Shown piece by piece: positions 48,346 to 59,715 of a stretch of 64,000 nucleotides of DNA. The notes under the pieces are model-generated. The model worked only from the letters and a program-made list of their open reading frames with translations. It was not told where the DNA came from and made no database searches. Position 1 is the stretch's first letter. Each line of letters starts with the position of its first letter. Position numbers and translations under genes: made by a program. The stretch is from Welwitschia mirabilis. Its lineage: Eukaryota > Gnetophyta > Gnetopsida > Welwitschiales. The stretch lies in assembly GCA_051453625.1 (NCBI GenBank), contig JBOZIK010000001.1, positions 116,923,502-116,987,501 of the forward strand, given 5' to 3'.

Positions 48346-50584
48346 TCTTTAAATATCACCATGAACGTGGTAAAAGCACCTTATTTAGAGGTTTTCCTCT
48401 ATAAAAAGGACTTTCTTCCTATCATTGTTTGAGTTCTTTCTTATCTTACTTATTTTGTTAATATTATGATATTACTTGATCATTTTTCAAACTTGACTTA
48501 TGTATTACTTTATGGATTGGGAATTTACAGTGGTAAGATTAGGTTCATCCAATCTTAAGATATTTCCATGCCTATGGAATTCATTTGAAGAAAGATGTTT
48601 TGGTTACTTATGTCTTTTTATATGGTGTTAATGTCTTGGATTAATTGGAAGTATTCCTTTCTACCTTTATCTCACTTATTTACTTTTTTTTTTTTTTGAG
48701 TATGTAATCATGTGAGAATTTTTCTCCTTTAAAAAGAGATAGAGAGAAAAAGAGATAATGACCATGAGCTATTATATTTTGTGCTTTAAAGAAAAATACA
48801 TAGTCACCATGATGTTCTACTATACTAGGGTAAGTATTTATAAAAGGAACTTTTGGCAATGTTGGTAGCTATGGGAACTCCACTAGGGGATCATTTGGTT
48901 ATGCTTCATAGGTTCTTACTCCTTTGATAGTAGTTGCACTTTTCTCATCATGGAAAAGAAAATAAAATTTTAGGCTATAGATCAATAGTATTTCCAGTAT
49001 TATCAGAGGCATTGCTTATTTCCTAGACTCTTAATATTCCTACTTGATCATTTTACTTTTAAATATTAGGGTGTGTTTGTGGGATAAGAGTAGGTGAGTT
49101 CATTTCTAAGTAACTTTTGATCTTGACATTTATTTTTCTATGCACTTGAAGCTTTAAATATTACCATAACCACTATCTTTTCGAGTGAATATTATAAAGT
49201 ATATACATTTTGTCATGCATATCTACTCAGGTGATCTCATGATGTTTTCTTTGGAAGTTTACTAGGTTAGTACTTAGGATAGATAAACAATCTTCTCCGT
49301 ATTTCTTGTGTTCATTTTTACTCTATGTTTAGTTGGTTTTTTGAGTTTAATATTTCAAAGTTATTTATGCATTTTCTCATTCTTTCATAGGACCTTAATC
49401 ATTTAGTAGTTTCTTTTCTATTGTTTTCAAGTAAATCATTTTTTTGTGAGCTTTTAAAAACTTAAAAAGAACATTTTTTTATTCCTAATTTTTTAATAAG
49501 TCCTCTTATAGCTTATAGAGTTTTGCGTTTATCATGATTTCCTTTTTGTTTAGGCACATTCATGTAGTTTTTCTTATAGGTTTTAACCTAGATACTTTAT
49601 TTTCTTTAGCCATAATTTTTTCTTTCTTATGTATTCATCCTTTTTTTTTGTTTTTCTTGGATTTTTTGTTTGCTTTTCTATTTTTATAAGTTTTTCTATT
49701 CATAACTGTTACTTAAATGATTATATTTAAGCCTAAGTTTTTTTGCTAATATTTTCCTTTGTAAAAACCTTTGCCTATTTTGTTGTCTACTAAGTTGTCT
49801 AGACGATACTAGAAAGATGATAATTTGATTTATTTTTGAAACTCATCTTAGGGCGATCGTTCAGATGATGTGATTAGATAATAGTGTAATAAAACCATGA
49901 CTCAAATACTTTTTCTCATTTTTTCCTTATGTCTTTATTGTTTTTACCCATTCTTTCAAGAGACAACAATCCCTCTAATTTGTACTAGCATTGCAGAACT
50001 TGTTCCACTCAATTTCATAACCAGATTTGTTAGATCTTAGTAGATTTTTAAAAATGAGGCATGTTTCTCTTTCCTTATATTTTTCACTTTTTTCTCCCAT
50101 TTTTTAGGCTGTCAACACATAGTTTTCATGTATATCGCTTAGTTTTTCTTGTTCTTAGATTTGGAACTTACGGATTTGAATTTCATCACATATTTTTCAA
50201 GCTATAAGAATTTTTATGTTTTATGAGTAATTTTAATATTTCCATCTTCCACACTCATTTTCTTGCAAATCATAAAATTGATCAATTTAACGTGTTCTAC
50301 GACTTCTTTAGATAAGATTTTTCATTTGAGCACTCTAAATTTTTACTTCATGTGGGACCTACTAAAAATTTAGTTTTTAAATTTTTAATGTATTTCTCAA
50401 TTTTTTCTCATGTTTAGGTAATTCAGGATGCATTGCAACTTTTAGGGAGAGGGTAGGAGATATTTTTAGTATTTTTCATAGTTTTCTTTATTGATTTTAG
50501 CTGTTGTTATTACACATCCATGTGATGTTTTTAACATGTATTTCTATTTTTGCATGATGATTTTTGTGTTTTCGATTGAGTAGA
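48346..50584 (+). other. Noncoding stretch between integrase and extra ORF of A
   Basis: T-rich, with a T14 run at 48684-48697. The part around 49030-49290 recurs in a diverged form at 54566-54800, so it belongs to the A/D family. Palindrome-type GTTCAGATGATG lies at 49860. Athila-type elements usually have such a spacer before their extra ORF. Confidence 0.5.
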
Positions 50585-51900
50585 TACCATACACATAGAG
50601 ATAAACAGGCTAAGGCTGAGGCTGAGATAGTAAACCAGGAGATCAGTACTCTAATTGAGCCAGAGATAGAGCATGCAGAGCTTGCACATCTGCCACCTCA
50701 AAATGGATGCTACTTGACTATTTAGATAACTAGCATATGTGTCGAGAATCATTTTGATGATTTAATTAGCCATATTAAGCCAAAGATTGATTAAAGATTG
50801 AATGACTTATGGATTAGATGGATTATAAATGTGTATGAGTCATATTATGTATCAGAGATGAGGAAACTCTATGACACCATGTACATAGAGACACAACCAG
50901 ATGTTCATAGTTAGTAATATGATATGATTGTGGAATTTATATAGGATCATGAGATAGCCATTCTCTAATCCAAAATTATAATCATCATAGATCTTGGTGG
51001 TCTTAAAAGCATGCACATTTACTAAGCTAGTAGGACTGAGGAGTGTCAAGCGTATAATACCATTTTAGATATACCAGCTGATTTGAATACTAATCGATAC
51101 AGGGTAAATGTTACTCAGTTGATTCTAGCATATAGAGTATTACACAGAGGGTTGATTCATAACATCAGTCCATCCTTTCATTATAGTTATGCCATATTTA
51201 CACATTTATAGATCTTGGAATCTTTCATATAGGAGGAGCAGATGAACCTTTCTACATTCATTTGGAGAAGACTTAGATCAATGATAGAGGCACAATACCT
51301 TTATACATCTAGTTATCTAAGCCTTATCTTATTACTCTTTAGATGCTTTGACATATTAGAGCCCATGGGTGAGTAGCATTTATCACACATTTAGACATCT
51401 ACTTGCTATTTACAAGACATGGGTATATAGGTTCTAGAAGAGGAAGAGAGACCTCAAGTACAGAGACCTATAATTGGAGCTACTCTTGAGAAGATTTAGG
51501 CTCTTTTGGCTAAGACCACTAAGACCATTAGAGGTTTTGTATATAAAGGTATACATACACTTAATCAGAGGATCTAGGCTCTTGATCAAAGAACATAGGT
51601 ACTTAACTAGAAGACATAATCTCTTAATCAGAGATAACAGATATTTAAGCATTAGATCCTATGTATTAAGAGGAGAGTACATCGCACCAAGGACTAGATG
51701 GTCAGCATCCACTAGTGTGCTGTTTCTATTTAGAAGAGTGTGATTATAGACATTACTAAGGTGGTATGTATCTAAAGGAACAAGACGATTAGATCCATTT
51801 CTACATATTTAGACATCCATTTCTCCACAGATCTTGAGAATTCTCCTTCTTTTCCCTCTACTCTTGAGCCAGTTGTGGAGCCATAGTTTATCATGCATAG
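50585..51900 (+). pseudogene. Decayed extra ORF downstream of pol (Athila ORF2 position)
   Basis: One frame can be followed for about 430 codons with mostly TAG/TAA stops at Gln-like places. It has an acidic N-terminus (EAEIVNQEISTLIEPEIEHA), a middle part (DIPADLNTNRYRVN, LAYRVLHRGLIHNISPSF, RRLRSMIEAQ) and a C-terminal coiled coil of four exact heptads (51560-51643). Position and general look fit the extra ORF of Athila elements, sometimes called env-like. I see no signal peptide or clear membrane span, and sequence similarity is not certain. It ends in a Ser/Pro-rich tail near 51890. Confidence 0.5.
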
Positions 51901-52444
51901 CTAAAGGGAGTGATTTTGTATTATTATTTTGTATCTCTCCTTTTATATACTTTTGGTATTAAAAAATCCTCTTTTGATATAATATAGAATCTTTATTTTT
52001 TCAACATGGTGTACTAATTTGCATCTGATTTTTCATGTTTATCTTTTAATATTTTACATATTATAATGAAGATCATTTTACTTGGGTAATTTTTCATTTA
52101 TTTCTACTTTATTTAGTGTTGAACTATTTTATTATATCTTCTGATTATCTACAAAACAAAAATTTTATTACAGGTTTTAGATTTAAAAAACTTTTTCTAA
52201 GCTTGTTGTCTCCTTCATCATCCAAATAATGATCTGAACAACTAATGTACTAAGCTTCTAATAGATAAAATGTTTAGTTTTTCTAATTTTTTAAAACCCA
52301 GTATGTATCTCTGTTAAATTCTAAAAATCATTCTAGGATGAGTTAATTACATATCCTAGCTATTTTATTATTTAATAAGTTATGTCACAAACATGATTTA
52401 CTCTCTGGTTTTGTTAGGAACTTAGAAGGCTAAATGGAAGTCTA
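51901..52444 (+). other. 3' untranslated region of A with polypurine-like start
   Basis: It starts with CTAAAGGGAGTGATTTTG. The last 100 bases before the LTR (ATATCCTAGCTATTTTATT and onward) recur at 56519-56590 in front of another A LTR, and in a diverged form at 55395-55454 before the D LTR. It is thus the conserved stretch before the 3' LTR. Confidence 0.55.
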
Positions 52445-53541
52445 TGTTGTACTACCAAGTTATGTATATTTAATAGGGTATTTCAGTGTTTTGTAGATAA
52501 ATAGACAGGTAAATGCTTGGTTCCTATGATAATGAAGAGCTGAGATGAAATGGATGAAAACATGAAATCTCCATGATGATTTATAGAATTTTGAGCTATT
52601 TTGAATACTTTACATTTCTGAGATAAGTTCTTACAAAATATTGAGGATAATGCAGTGATTGAAGAATTATTAAAAACCATCATTCACATCATCATTTAGA
52701 TGATTGTACTGATAACTGTGCAAATACTACCACCAAATATGTTTATTGTAGTTTACTTAGTAGCTAATGTGAATTAATTATGAGATGGAATTATCTCTTT
52801 TATCATCCAGACAACTATATAGATGACATTATTGATATGGATATATTGAACATTCACTTAACTTCTACCACATGTGTTTTCTATTTTTCCTCACATTACC
52901 ATTATGGTTTACCCATGCCATTTTGTCTGTGTTGTTGTGTGATTGAATCAATAAATAGTGATCTTATCCTCTACTCTTGCCAGTGTTCATTTACACCTAA
53001 AATTCTCATGACAAGAGATCGAAGGGCCAAAGATCCATCCTTGTAGCTGCAAAAAATGTTTTCCTTGGTATTGAGTAGTATTTACTTCATTGAGGTGTAG
53101 CTACTTTATAATAAAAATGTGGTTTGATTAATACAAAACATTTTCTTTTATGATTTCAATGTGTTAGTGTTTCTTACCCTTATAGCTTATGTTGATTCTA
53201 ATCCAGCAATAATTTCTCTAGTGATATAAGTTATGAGGGCAACCTTTATCAAGGTTGTGCTTAGTTACTTTAGGTTAGGTGCATTATTATTTTATTTTCC
53301 TAGATTATCTTTTCATAAGTGTGTTATATTTTAGTTTCATGCATTACAAGTTATTTCTATATATTACTGTGCAAGTATTTCTTTGTGGAAAAAAATTCTC
53401 TTATTTCCTACTTTGGCCTTCTATGGCTTACAACATTTGGATCACTCCTATCTATATTAATGTGTTATGTTTATGCATTATATTTGTGATTACCAAGATT
53501 TTACTCAGGATGTAAATGTTACATAAATATGCACTATAATG
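52445..53541 (+). repeat. 3' LTR of the nested A element
   Basis: 1097 bp from TGTTGTACTACC to CACTATAATG, directly followed by AGCCT, the target duplication. It aligns end to end with the 5' LTR at 40189. Confidence 0.85.
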
Positions 53542-54465
53542 AGCCTACTTTATAAAGAAAGTTTAATGTTGTACTTTAAGCTTTAACATTGAACATGAGT
53601 GTCTAATGTCACACTTGGTTATCGGACATCACACTTAGATGTATGATGTCACACTTGAGCTTTTAACATTTTGACACCTCTTGTAAGACCTTAATTCTTT
53701 GTGTTTCACTTTAGAACTATTTTTAAAATAAGGTCTAACATTGCACTTGGGTATCTGATGTTGCACTTGGATGCCCAACATTACAATTAGATGCCTAACA
53801 TTGCACTTACTTTTATGGATTTCAGGACCTCCTGTTGGTTCCTGACTTAGCCCTTTCTACTCTAATTTTTACATGATAGAACTCTTAAATATGATAATTA
53901 AATGTCTAATATCTCACTTGGGTTCCTAGTGTTGCACTTACTTCTATATGCTTCCAAGGCCTCCCATTCATCCTTGGAATAGCTTGCTCTTCTCTAGTTT
54001 TTGCATGATTGAGTTCTTCAATGTTATAACTAGATGCTCGATGTCATACTTGGGTGTCTGATATTGCACTTAGATGTCCAACATCATACTTAGATATCCA
54101 ACATCACAGTTTAACCTTAACACTTGCATATCATGAAACATTAAATTTAAGTACCTAGTAATACACCTATTTAATGATTACCATCAATGGGATCCATGTC
54201 ATCAAGGGATGTTATGATAACTACTAAACTACTTCTTTAACTATTTTTCTAACCACTTTTTAGTTATAGATAACTAACCATGACAATGACACTATAAAGA
54301 ACATAATGCCCACCATAAAAAGAGTGGACTATTCTTGGAAGAAAAGTGAAAAAGAAGAAGCATATGAGTTCAGAAGGATGTTGAACCAACTAGCACACCA
54401 TGGAACATAGAGTAAATGGGTGGATAGATGAACTCTAAAGCTAAATCAATAACAATTTTCCCAGA
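53542..54465 (+). repeat. C leader, part after the A insertion (copy 2)
   Basis: It resumes the 20-bp array with the same spacer (AGCCTACTTTATAAAG) that is cut at 40188, runs through the array to about 54130, then about 330 bases of leader. The whole recurs at 57700-58620 at roughly 90% identity. It ends at a 100-N gap. Confidence 0.8.
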
Positions 54466-54565
54466 NNNNNNNNNNNNNNNNNNNNNNNNNNNNNNNNNNN
54501 NNNNNNNNNNNNNNNNNNNNNNNNNNNNNNNNNNNNNNNNNNNNNNNNNNNNNNNNNNNNNNNNN
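54466..54565. other. Assembly gap (100 N)
   Basis: C leader before; after it the sequence steps back into the 3' noncoding region of an A-related element and then repeats LTR and C leader. Confidence 0.99.
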
Positions 54566-55454
54566 GATCATTTCATTTCTTGAGATTTGGGTGTTTATTT
54601 TAATATGATGATAGGAGAGTTCATTTTGAGCAATTCTTTGGTTTGATCATTTATTCTTTAATACATTTTTCTCTAGCATCATCATCACTACTACCTTATT
54701 GAATGAAATTTTTGTACATTAAGTCATGCATTTTCCACATCAAGTGATGTTATGGTTTCTTTCATAGGAATTTGCTAGGTTAAAATGTTAGATTGGTGAA
54801 CTATCTTTTATTTATGTTATCTTATATTCATTCTTCTTGTTTTATTCTGTGGTTTGGTTAGTTATTTCAAATTCATTACCATATTTTCTTAGCATGTTTT
54901 ACTTGTTCAAGTTTTTAATAAAAGATAATTTTTTAAATGAGTGTTTTCTTAATAAATTTGTGCTATTTATTTTTTAGATTTTTTTTGTTATAAGTGATAC
55001 TCATATTATTTTTATGATGAAATACTTTTCATTATCTACACTTTTTCTTTACTTGTTATAATATTTCATTTCTCTATACTTTTCAAATCTGACATTACTC
55101 ATATTTGAAATTTGTTTTAAAAGTTGTCCTCATTTCCATTACCTATCTTTCCACTCCTCTTTAATTTCTTTGCTTTATTTTCCAATATAGGACATATTGA
55201 TTTTCCTTTGAATGGGTATAGATCCATTTTCATGGATTATTTTCAAAAATTTTAAACTTAATTTAGATCTTTTATGACATAAAATTTTTAAATTTTTATG
55301 CACATTATGCATTACTTGTCATTTATCTATATAATGTGTTTTATAAGCTTGTTTTATAACTTCCAGATTTATCTTTTGAAAAATAAATTAACTTGTAATT
55401 ATGGTTTTTCCACCTAGTTTTTGTTAGGGACTCATAAAGGCTAAGTGGAAACTA
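54566..55454 (+). repeat. 3' internal region of an A-related element (D)
   Basis: Diverged relative of 49030-49290, ending in the pre-LTR block TTTTTGTTAGGGACTCATAA. No coding frame. It leads directly into the D LTR. Confidence 0.55.
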
Positions 55455-56518
55455 TGTTATGCTATTAATTTAAGGTTATTTAATGGGGTTTTATGAGTTG
55501 TTTTATAAGACTGTTATATAGGTTTAAGTGTAATTCTGAGATTTTGAAAATATAAGAGGAAATCTCAGAAAAGTATGATTCTTATCCAAATTTGATGTAT
55601 TAAAGATACTTTCTAATGCATAGATCCTTGAAGAAGGATTAATAACAAGAATTCTAAAGTCCTATTCAAGGAAATAATCAAAGAAGACTATCTTCCCCTC
55701 CATCCTCTCCATGACAGGTAGGATGATGACCATTGAGTCATCATTTTGAGAATATTTTATAATGTACTATTGTTCCAAATATTATCCAGATAACATCCTA
55801 GATGACATTGACATGTTATCAACTTTGATAGATTCCCTTAACCATTTCATCTATTTCTGAGTCATTTATAAGTACACCTAACTACATTTATCATTTATCC
55901 TTTTCTTCTGTATTTTCTTATAAATAAGCTCTCCTTTGACTCTCTTTTTCATCTTTATTGCATTAGACATTCTCGTGATAGGAGAGCAAAGAGTAGAAAA
56001 TCCATCTTAAGTGTTGCAAAAAGACGTGTAATTGGTGGAGGGTTGTGTATCCTCCATTAAGACCCGACTATTTTGTAACCTAAATGATTATTACTCTTTA
56101 ATATAAAAACCTTGTTTTGTCTTCTTTTCATATTTACATTGTAGATTATTTCATAATCCTTATAGTCTATGTTGCCCTTGATCTAGTAATAATGTCTTAG
56201 ATAATATAGATTATCAAGAGTAGCTTTTGTTAAGCCTGAAAACAAGTAGAGTTATGGTTATTTTTGCATTGCATATTAGTTTAGATTGTATATTGCATTG
56301 TGCATTGTATCTTTATTTCTTGCATTTATCATTTATTTTTGATTTCTATTTTTTAATAAAGAAAGTTAAGTCTTATACTCATAGACTTTAATAATATATG
56401 ACATTTCGGATCTACTACCACCCATACTAATGTGTTATATTATGTAAAATATTTATTTATTTTATAATTAACAAAATCCTTTTAAGCCTAAGCACTTGCA
56501 TAAATACGCACTGCAACA
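55455..56518 (+). repeat. A-related LTR (subfamily D), 1.06 kb
   Basis: It starts TGTTATGCTATT and ends CACTGCAACA, with TTATAAATAAGC near 55918. It is clearly of the A type but more diverged than the other A LTRs. It is followed not by a primer site but by the pre-LTR block of an A element (ATATCCTGGCTG). D is therefore a 3' LTR that lies inside the 3' end of another A element. Confidence 0.65.
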
Positions 56519-56590
56519 ATATCCTGGCTGTTTTATTGTTTAATAACTTAGCTTGCAAACATGATTTATTGCTTGGTTTTGTCAAGGACC

Positions 56591-57699
56591 AATTGCACTA
56601 CCAACTTGTGCATATTTAGTAAGGTGTTTCAGTGGTTTTATAGGTAAATAGATAGGTAAGTGCTTGATTTCTATGATAATGGAGAGCTAAGATGAAAAGA
56701 ATGAAGACATGAAATATTTATAATTATTTATAGCATTTTGAGCTATTCTGAATACTTTACATTTTTGAGATAACTTCCTGTAAAACATTAAGGGTAATGC
56801 ACTAATTGAAGAATTGTTAAATACCATCATCCACATCATCATCCGGATGACTGTATGGATGACTATGTAAATAGTACCAACTGGGATGCTACCTATATTC
56901 TACTTGATAGCTAATGTGAATTAATTATGAGGTGGTATCATCCCTTCTATTGTCTAGATAATCATATAGATGACACTGTTGTAATGTGTATACTAAACAT
57001 TCACTTAACTTATACCATGTGTTTTCTGTTTCTCCTCACATGAACATTATAGTTTACCCCTACCCTTATGTCTCTTTTTTTTTGTGCTTGAGTCAATAAA
57101 TAGTGATTTATTTGTGACTCTTACTAGTCTTTTACATCTGAAACTCTCATCATAGAAGATCGAAGAGCCAGAGATCCATCCTTGTAGTTATAGAGAGATG
57201 TTTCCCTTAGTGTTGGGTAGTGCTTCCTTCATTGAAGTATAGCTACTTTGTAATATGGATGTAAGTTAATTAATACAAAACATTTTATTTTATGATTTTA
57301 ATGTGTGATTGTTTCAATGTGTGATTGTTTCTTACCCTCATAACTTATGTTGCTTCTAATCTAGTAATAGTTTCTCTAGTGATATAGGTTATGAGGGAAA
57401 TCTTTATCAAGGTTGTACTTAGTTAGTTTAGGTTAGATGCATTATTGTTCTCTTTTCCTAGATTTTCTTTGCATGAATGTATTATATTTTAGTTTCATGC
57501 ATTGCAAGTTATTTCTGTAGATTAGTATGCAAGTATTTCTTTATGCAAATAAATTCTCTTATTTCTTACTTTATCCTTTCATGGATTACAACACTTGAGT
57601 TACTTTAGTCTATATTAGTGTGTTGTGTTTGTGCATTATATTTGTAATTAACACGATTCTACTTAGGACATAAACATTATATAAACATGCACTACAACA
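56591..57699 (+). repeat. A-family LTR, 3' LTR in composite copy 3
   Basis: It runs from AATTGCACTACC to CACTACAACA and is followed by AGCTT (57700-57704), then the C spacer. It contains TCATCCGGATGA at about 56839-56850, the only fully intact form of the palindrome, and a short duplication of TTTCAATGTGTGATTG-like bases near 57297-57330. Confidence 0.8.
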
Positions 57700-58770
57700 A
57701 GCTTGCTCTGTGAAGAAGGTCTAATGTTGTACTTTAAGCTTTGACATTGTGCATGAGTATTTAACATTACACTTGGATGCCTGACATCACACTTAGATGC
57801 TTGATGTTGTACTTGAGCTTGCAACATTCTGACACCTCCTATGAGGCCTTGATACTTTGTGTTTTACTTCAAAATTATTCTTGAAATAAGTCTTTAATTT
57901 ACACTTGGGTATCTGACATCACACTTGGATGTTCAACATCACACTTAAATGCTTAACATCATACTTGCTTCTGTAGGCTTTTAGGATATCCCATTCACTC
58001 ATGGCATAGCCCTATCTGCTCTAATTTTTACATGATAGAGCTCTTCAATGTGGTACTTGGATGTTTAATATCGTACTTGGGTTCCTATCATCAAAATTAC
58101 TTGTATAGACTTCTAAGACCTCTCGTTAATCCGCAGCATAGCCCGCTCTTTCCTATTTTTTACATGATTAAGTTCTTTGATGTCATACTTAGATGTTGGA
58201 TGTCACACTTAGGTGTCTGATATTACATTTGGATATCTAATGTTATACTTGGATATCCAACATCATAGTTCAACATTGACACTTACATATCATCAAACAT
58301 CACACTTGAAGTACCTAGTAATACACCTCTTTAATGATTACCACCAATGAGATCCACTTCATTAAGGGATATTATGATAACTACTAAACTACTTTTCTAA
58401 CTATTTTCTAACCATCTTTTAGTTATAGATAACTAACTATAATAATCACATTATAAAGGACATAATGCCCACCATAAAAAGAGTGGACTATTCTTGGAAG
58501 AGGAGTGAAAAAGAAGAGGCATATGAGTTCAGAAGGATGTTAAACCAACTAGTGCACCCATGGAACATAAAGTAAATGGACAAATAGATAAACTAGAAAG
58601 CTAAATCAACTACACTTACTCTTAAAATTAACTTTTAACCAGTAGGATTAATAGCCTTTTCTCTCACCTAGAAGATAAACTGCTAGAACACAACCCAAGA
58701 GCATTCCAAGAGTAATTGTCTACATTAGAACAACATACTCCAATAGGCAAAATTAATATATAGAACATTC
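57700..58770 (+). repeat. C leader with 20-bp array (copy 3)
   Basis: Spacer blocks at 57700, about 57860, about 58005 and about 58140 give a higher-order period of about 135-160 bp, with runs of 20-bp units between; 58195-58265 has three clean ones in a row. After about 58300 the leader (ATAATGCCCACCATAAAAAG and onward) matches 54150-54465 and leads into gag. Confidence 0.8.
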
Positions 58771-59410
58771 AAATGAAACTGCTAAACATAGAGGTTAATC
58801 TTCAAGCCTTCCTATCCCATCAAGCAAACTATTACAACATAAAATAACAGGAAGGAGAGGAAATTACTAAGATGAGATTCTTTAAAACATATAAAGGCAA
58901 ATCAGAAATAAGTGAAGAAGTCATTTCATGGATTCATCAAATAGAAAAGTACTTTGACCTTCAGAATGTTTCAGAATGATGATGTGCAAATTCCATAGCC
59001 TTTCTTAGAGGAAATGCATAGGAATTATGGTCTAGATGCCAATAGAAATGTCCTTAATAAGTATCTTGAGATATTTTTATGGAGGAATTCAAAAATAATT
59101 TCATCTCATAAGACTTTATTAAAGACCAAATGGTGGAATTTCAATGCCTTTACTTGGGAAAGTGCCTACTAGATGAACATTTATATAAATTTTAGCACCT
59201 CATGAAATACCAAAATAATTTCTTTAAAAAGTAGTCAATTAATAGCTTCATAAATACCTTACCACCCAAATTCAAAAGTGTCCTATGTGCTTTGAAAATC
59301 AAATCAACTAAAGATGCCTACCAAAGGATAAGACACTATCTACAAGAACAGGATACTCAAGGGAATGAGTACTACAACTCTTAAGTAGATAAATCCAGCT
59401 TGAAAGGGTT
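58771..59410 (+). pseudogene. Decayed gag of C
   Basis: Retrotrans_gag-type domain: MRFFKTYKGKSEISEEV and ISWIHQIEKYFDLQNV near 58870-58970, SIAFLRGNA near 59000, FKNNFIS and DQMVEFQCLYLGKCLLDEH near 59090-59180, LPPKFKSVLCALKIK near 59260-59310, ending with AYQRIRHYLQEQD. The start codon is not certain. Trp-rich positions and several Gln codons have become stops. It forms the capsid-like particle in intact relatives. No protease or polymerase follows. Confidence 0.7.
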
Positions 59411-59715
59411 TTAGATAACAAGATTAAGTAATTAAAAAATAAAAATGTAAAGGAAGTAATTATTTAATGAACCCATTATAATCCACAAAACTTGGGAAAA
59501 TAGGGAATACATGCAGGCGATCTTTTTCAAACTAATAATAAAACATGATATGTTACTTTATGACTTTTCAATGTATTTCTTAATATACAGTATTTTCCTA
59601 TCCTTATGTTTTATTTATAATATAAAAATAATTTGGATGGATATGCTTTCATGAATTGCACAAGATGAGGAGAAACCATGCTCGAGGACAAGCATCATGC
59701 TCATGAAGAAGGGAA
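59411..59715 (+). other. 3' untranslated region and polypurine tract of C
   Basis: Only about 300 bases separate gag from the LTR. The end has GCTCGAGGACAAGC, a hallmark block near the 3' end of plant gypsy elements, and the purine tract GAAGAAGGGAA directly before the LTR. Confidence 0.6.

Larger units (their letters stand above)
40189..53541 (+). mobile_element. Near-complete Athila-like element (A5/A6) nested in C
   Basis: Both LTRs are present (40189-41282 and 52445-53541), with the 5-bp target duplication AGCCC at 40184-40188 and AGCCT at 53542-53546. Internal order: tRNA-Asp primer site, gag, protease, reverse transcriptase, RNase H, integrase, long noncoding stretch, decayed extra ORF, 3' LTR. 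This is the order of plant Athila-type Ty3 elements. The 13.35 kb length includes a 100-N gap in integrase (46739), after which RNase H and integrase start again. The true length is therefore probably shorter, or two copies are joined here. Every gene is broken. Confidence 0.75.

Noticed and set aside
50852-51652. Minus-strand open frames inside the extra ORF region and similar antisense frames elsewhere (13638-13838, 17245-17475, 47064-47441)
   Set aside because: They are shadows of decayed plus-strand retroelement genes and show no domain.
51474-51743. 89-codon plus-strand frame rich in Arg and Leu
   Set aside because: It is a frame-shifted reading of the heptad repeat. The Gln-rich heptads in the other frame explain the periodicity.
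53279-53515. 78-codon frame in the A 3' LTR (and 52780-53046)
   Set aside because: They lie wholly inside LTR sequence and are not open in the other LTR copies.
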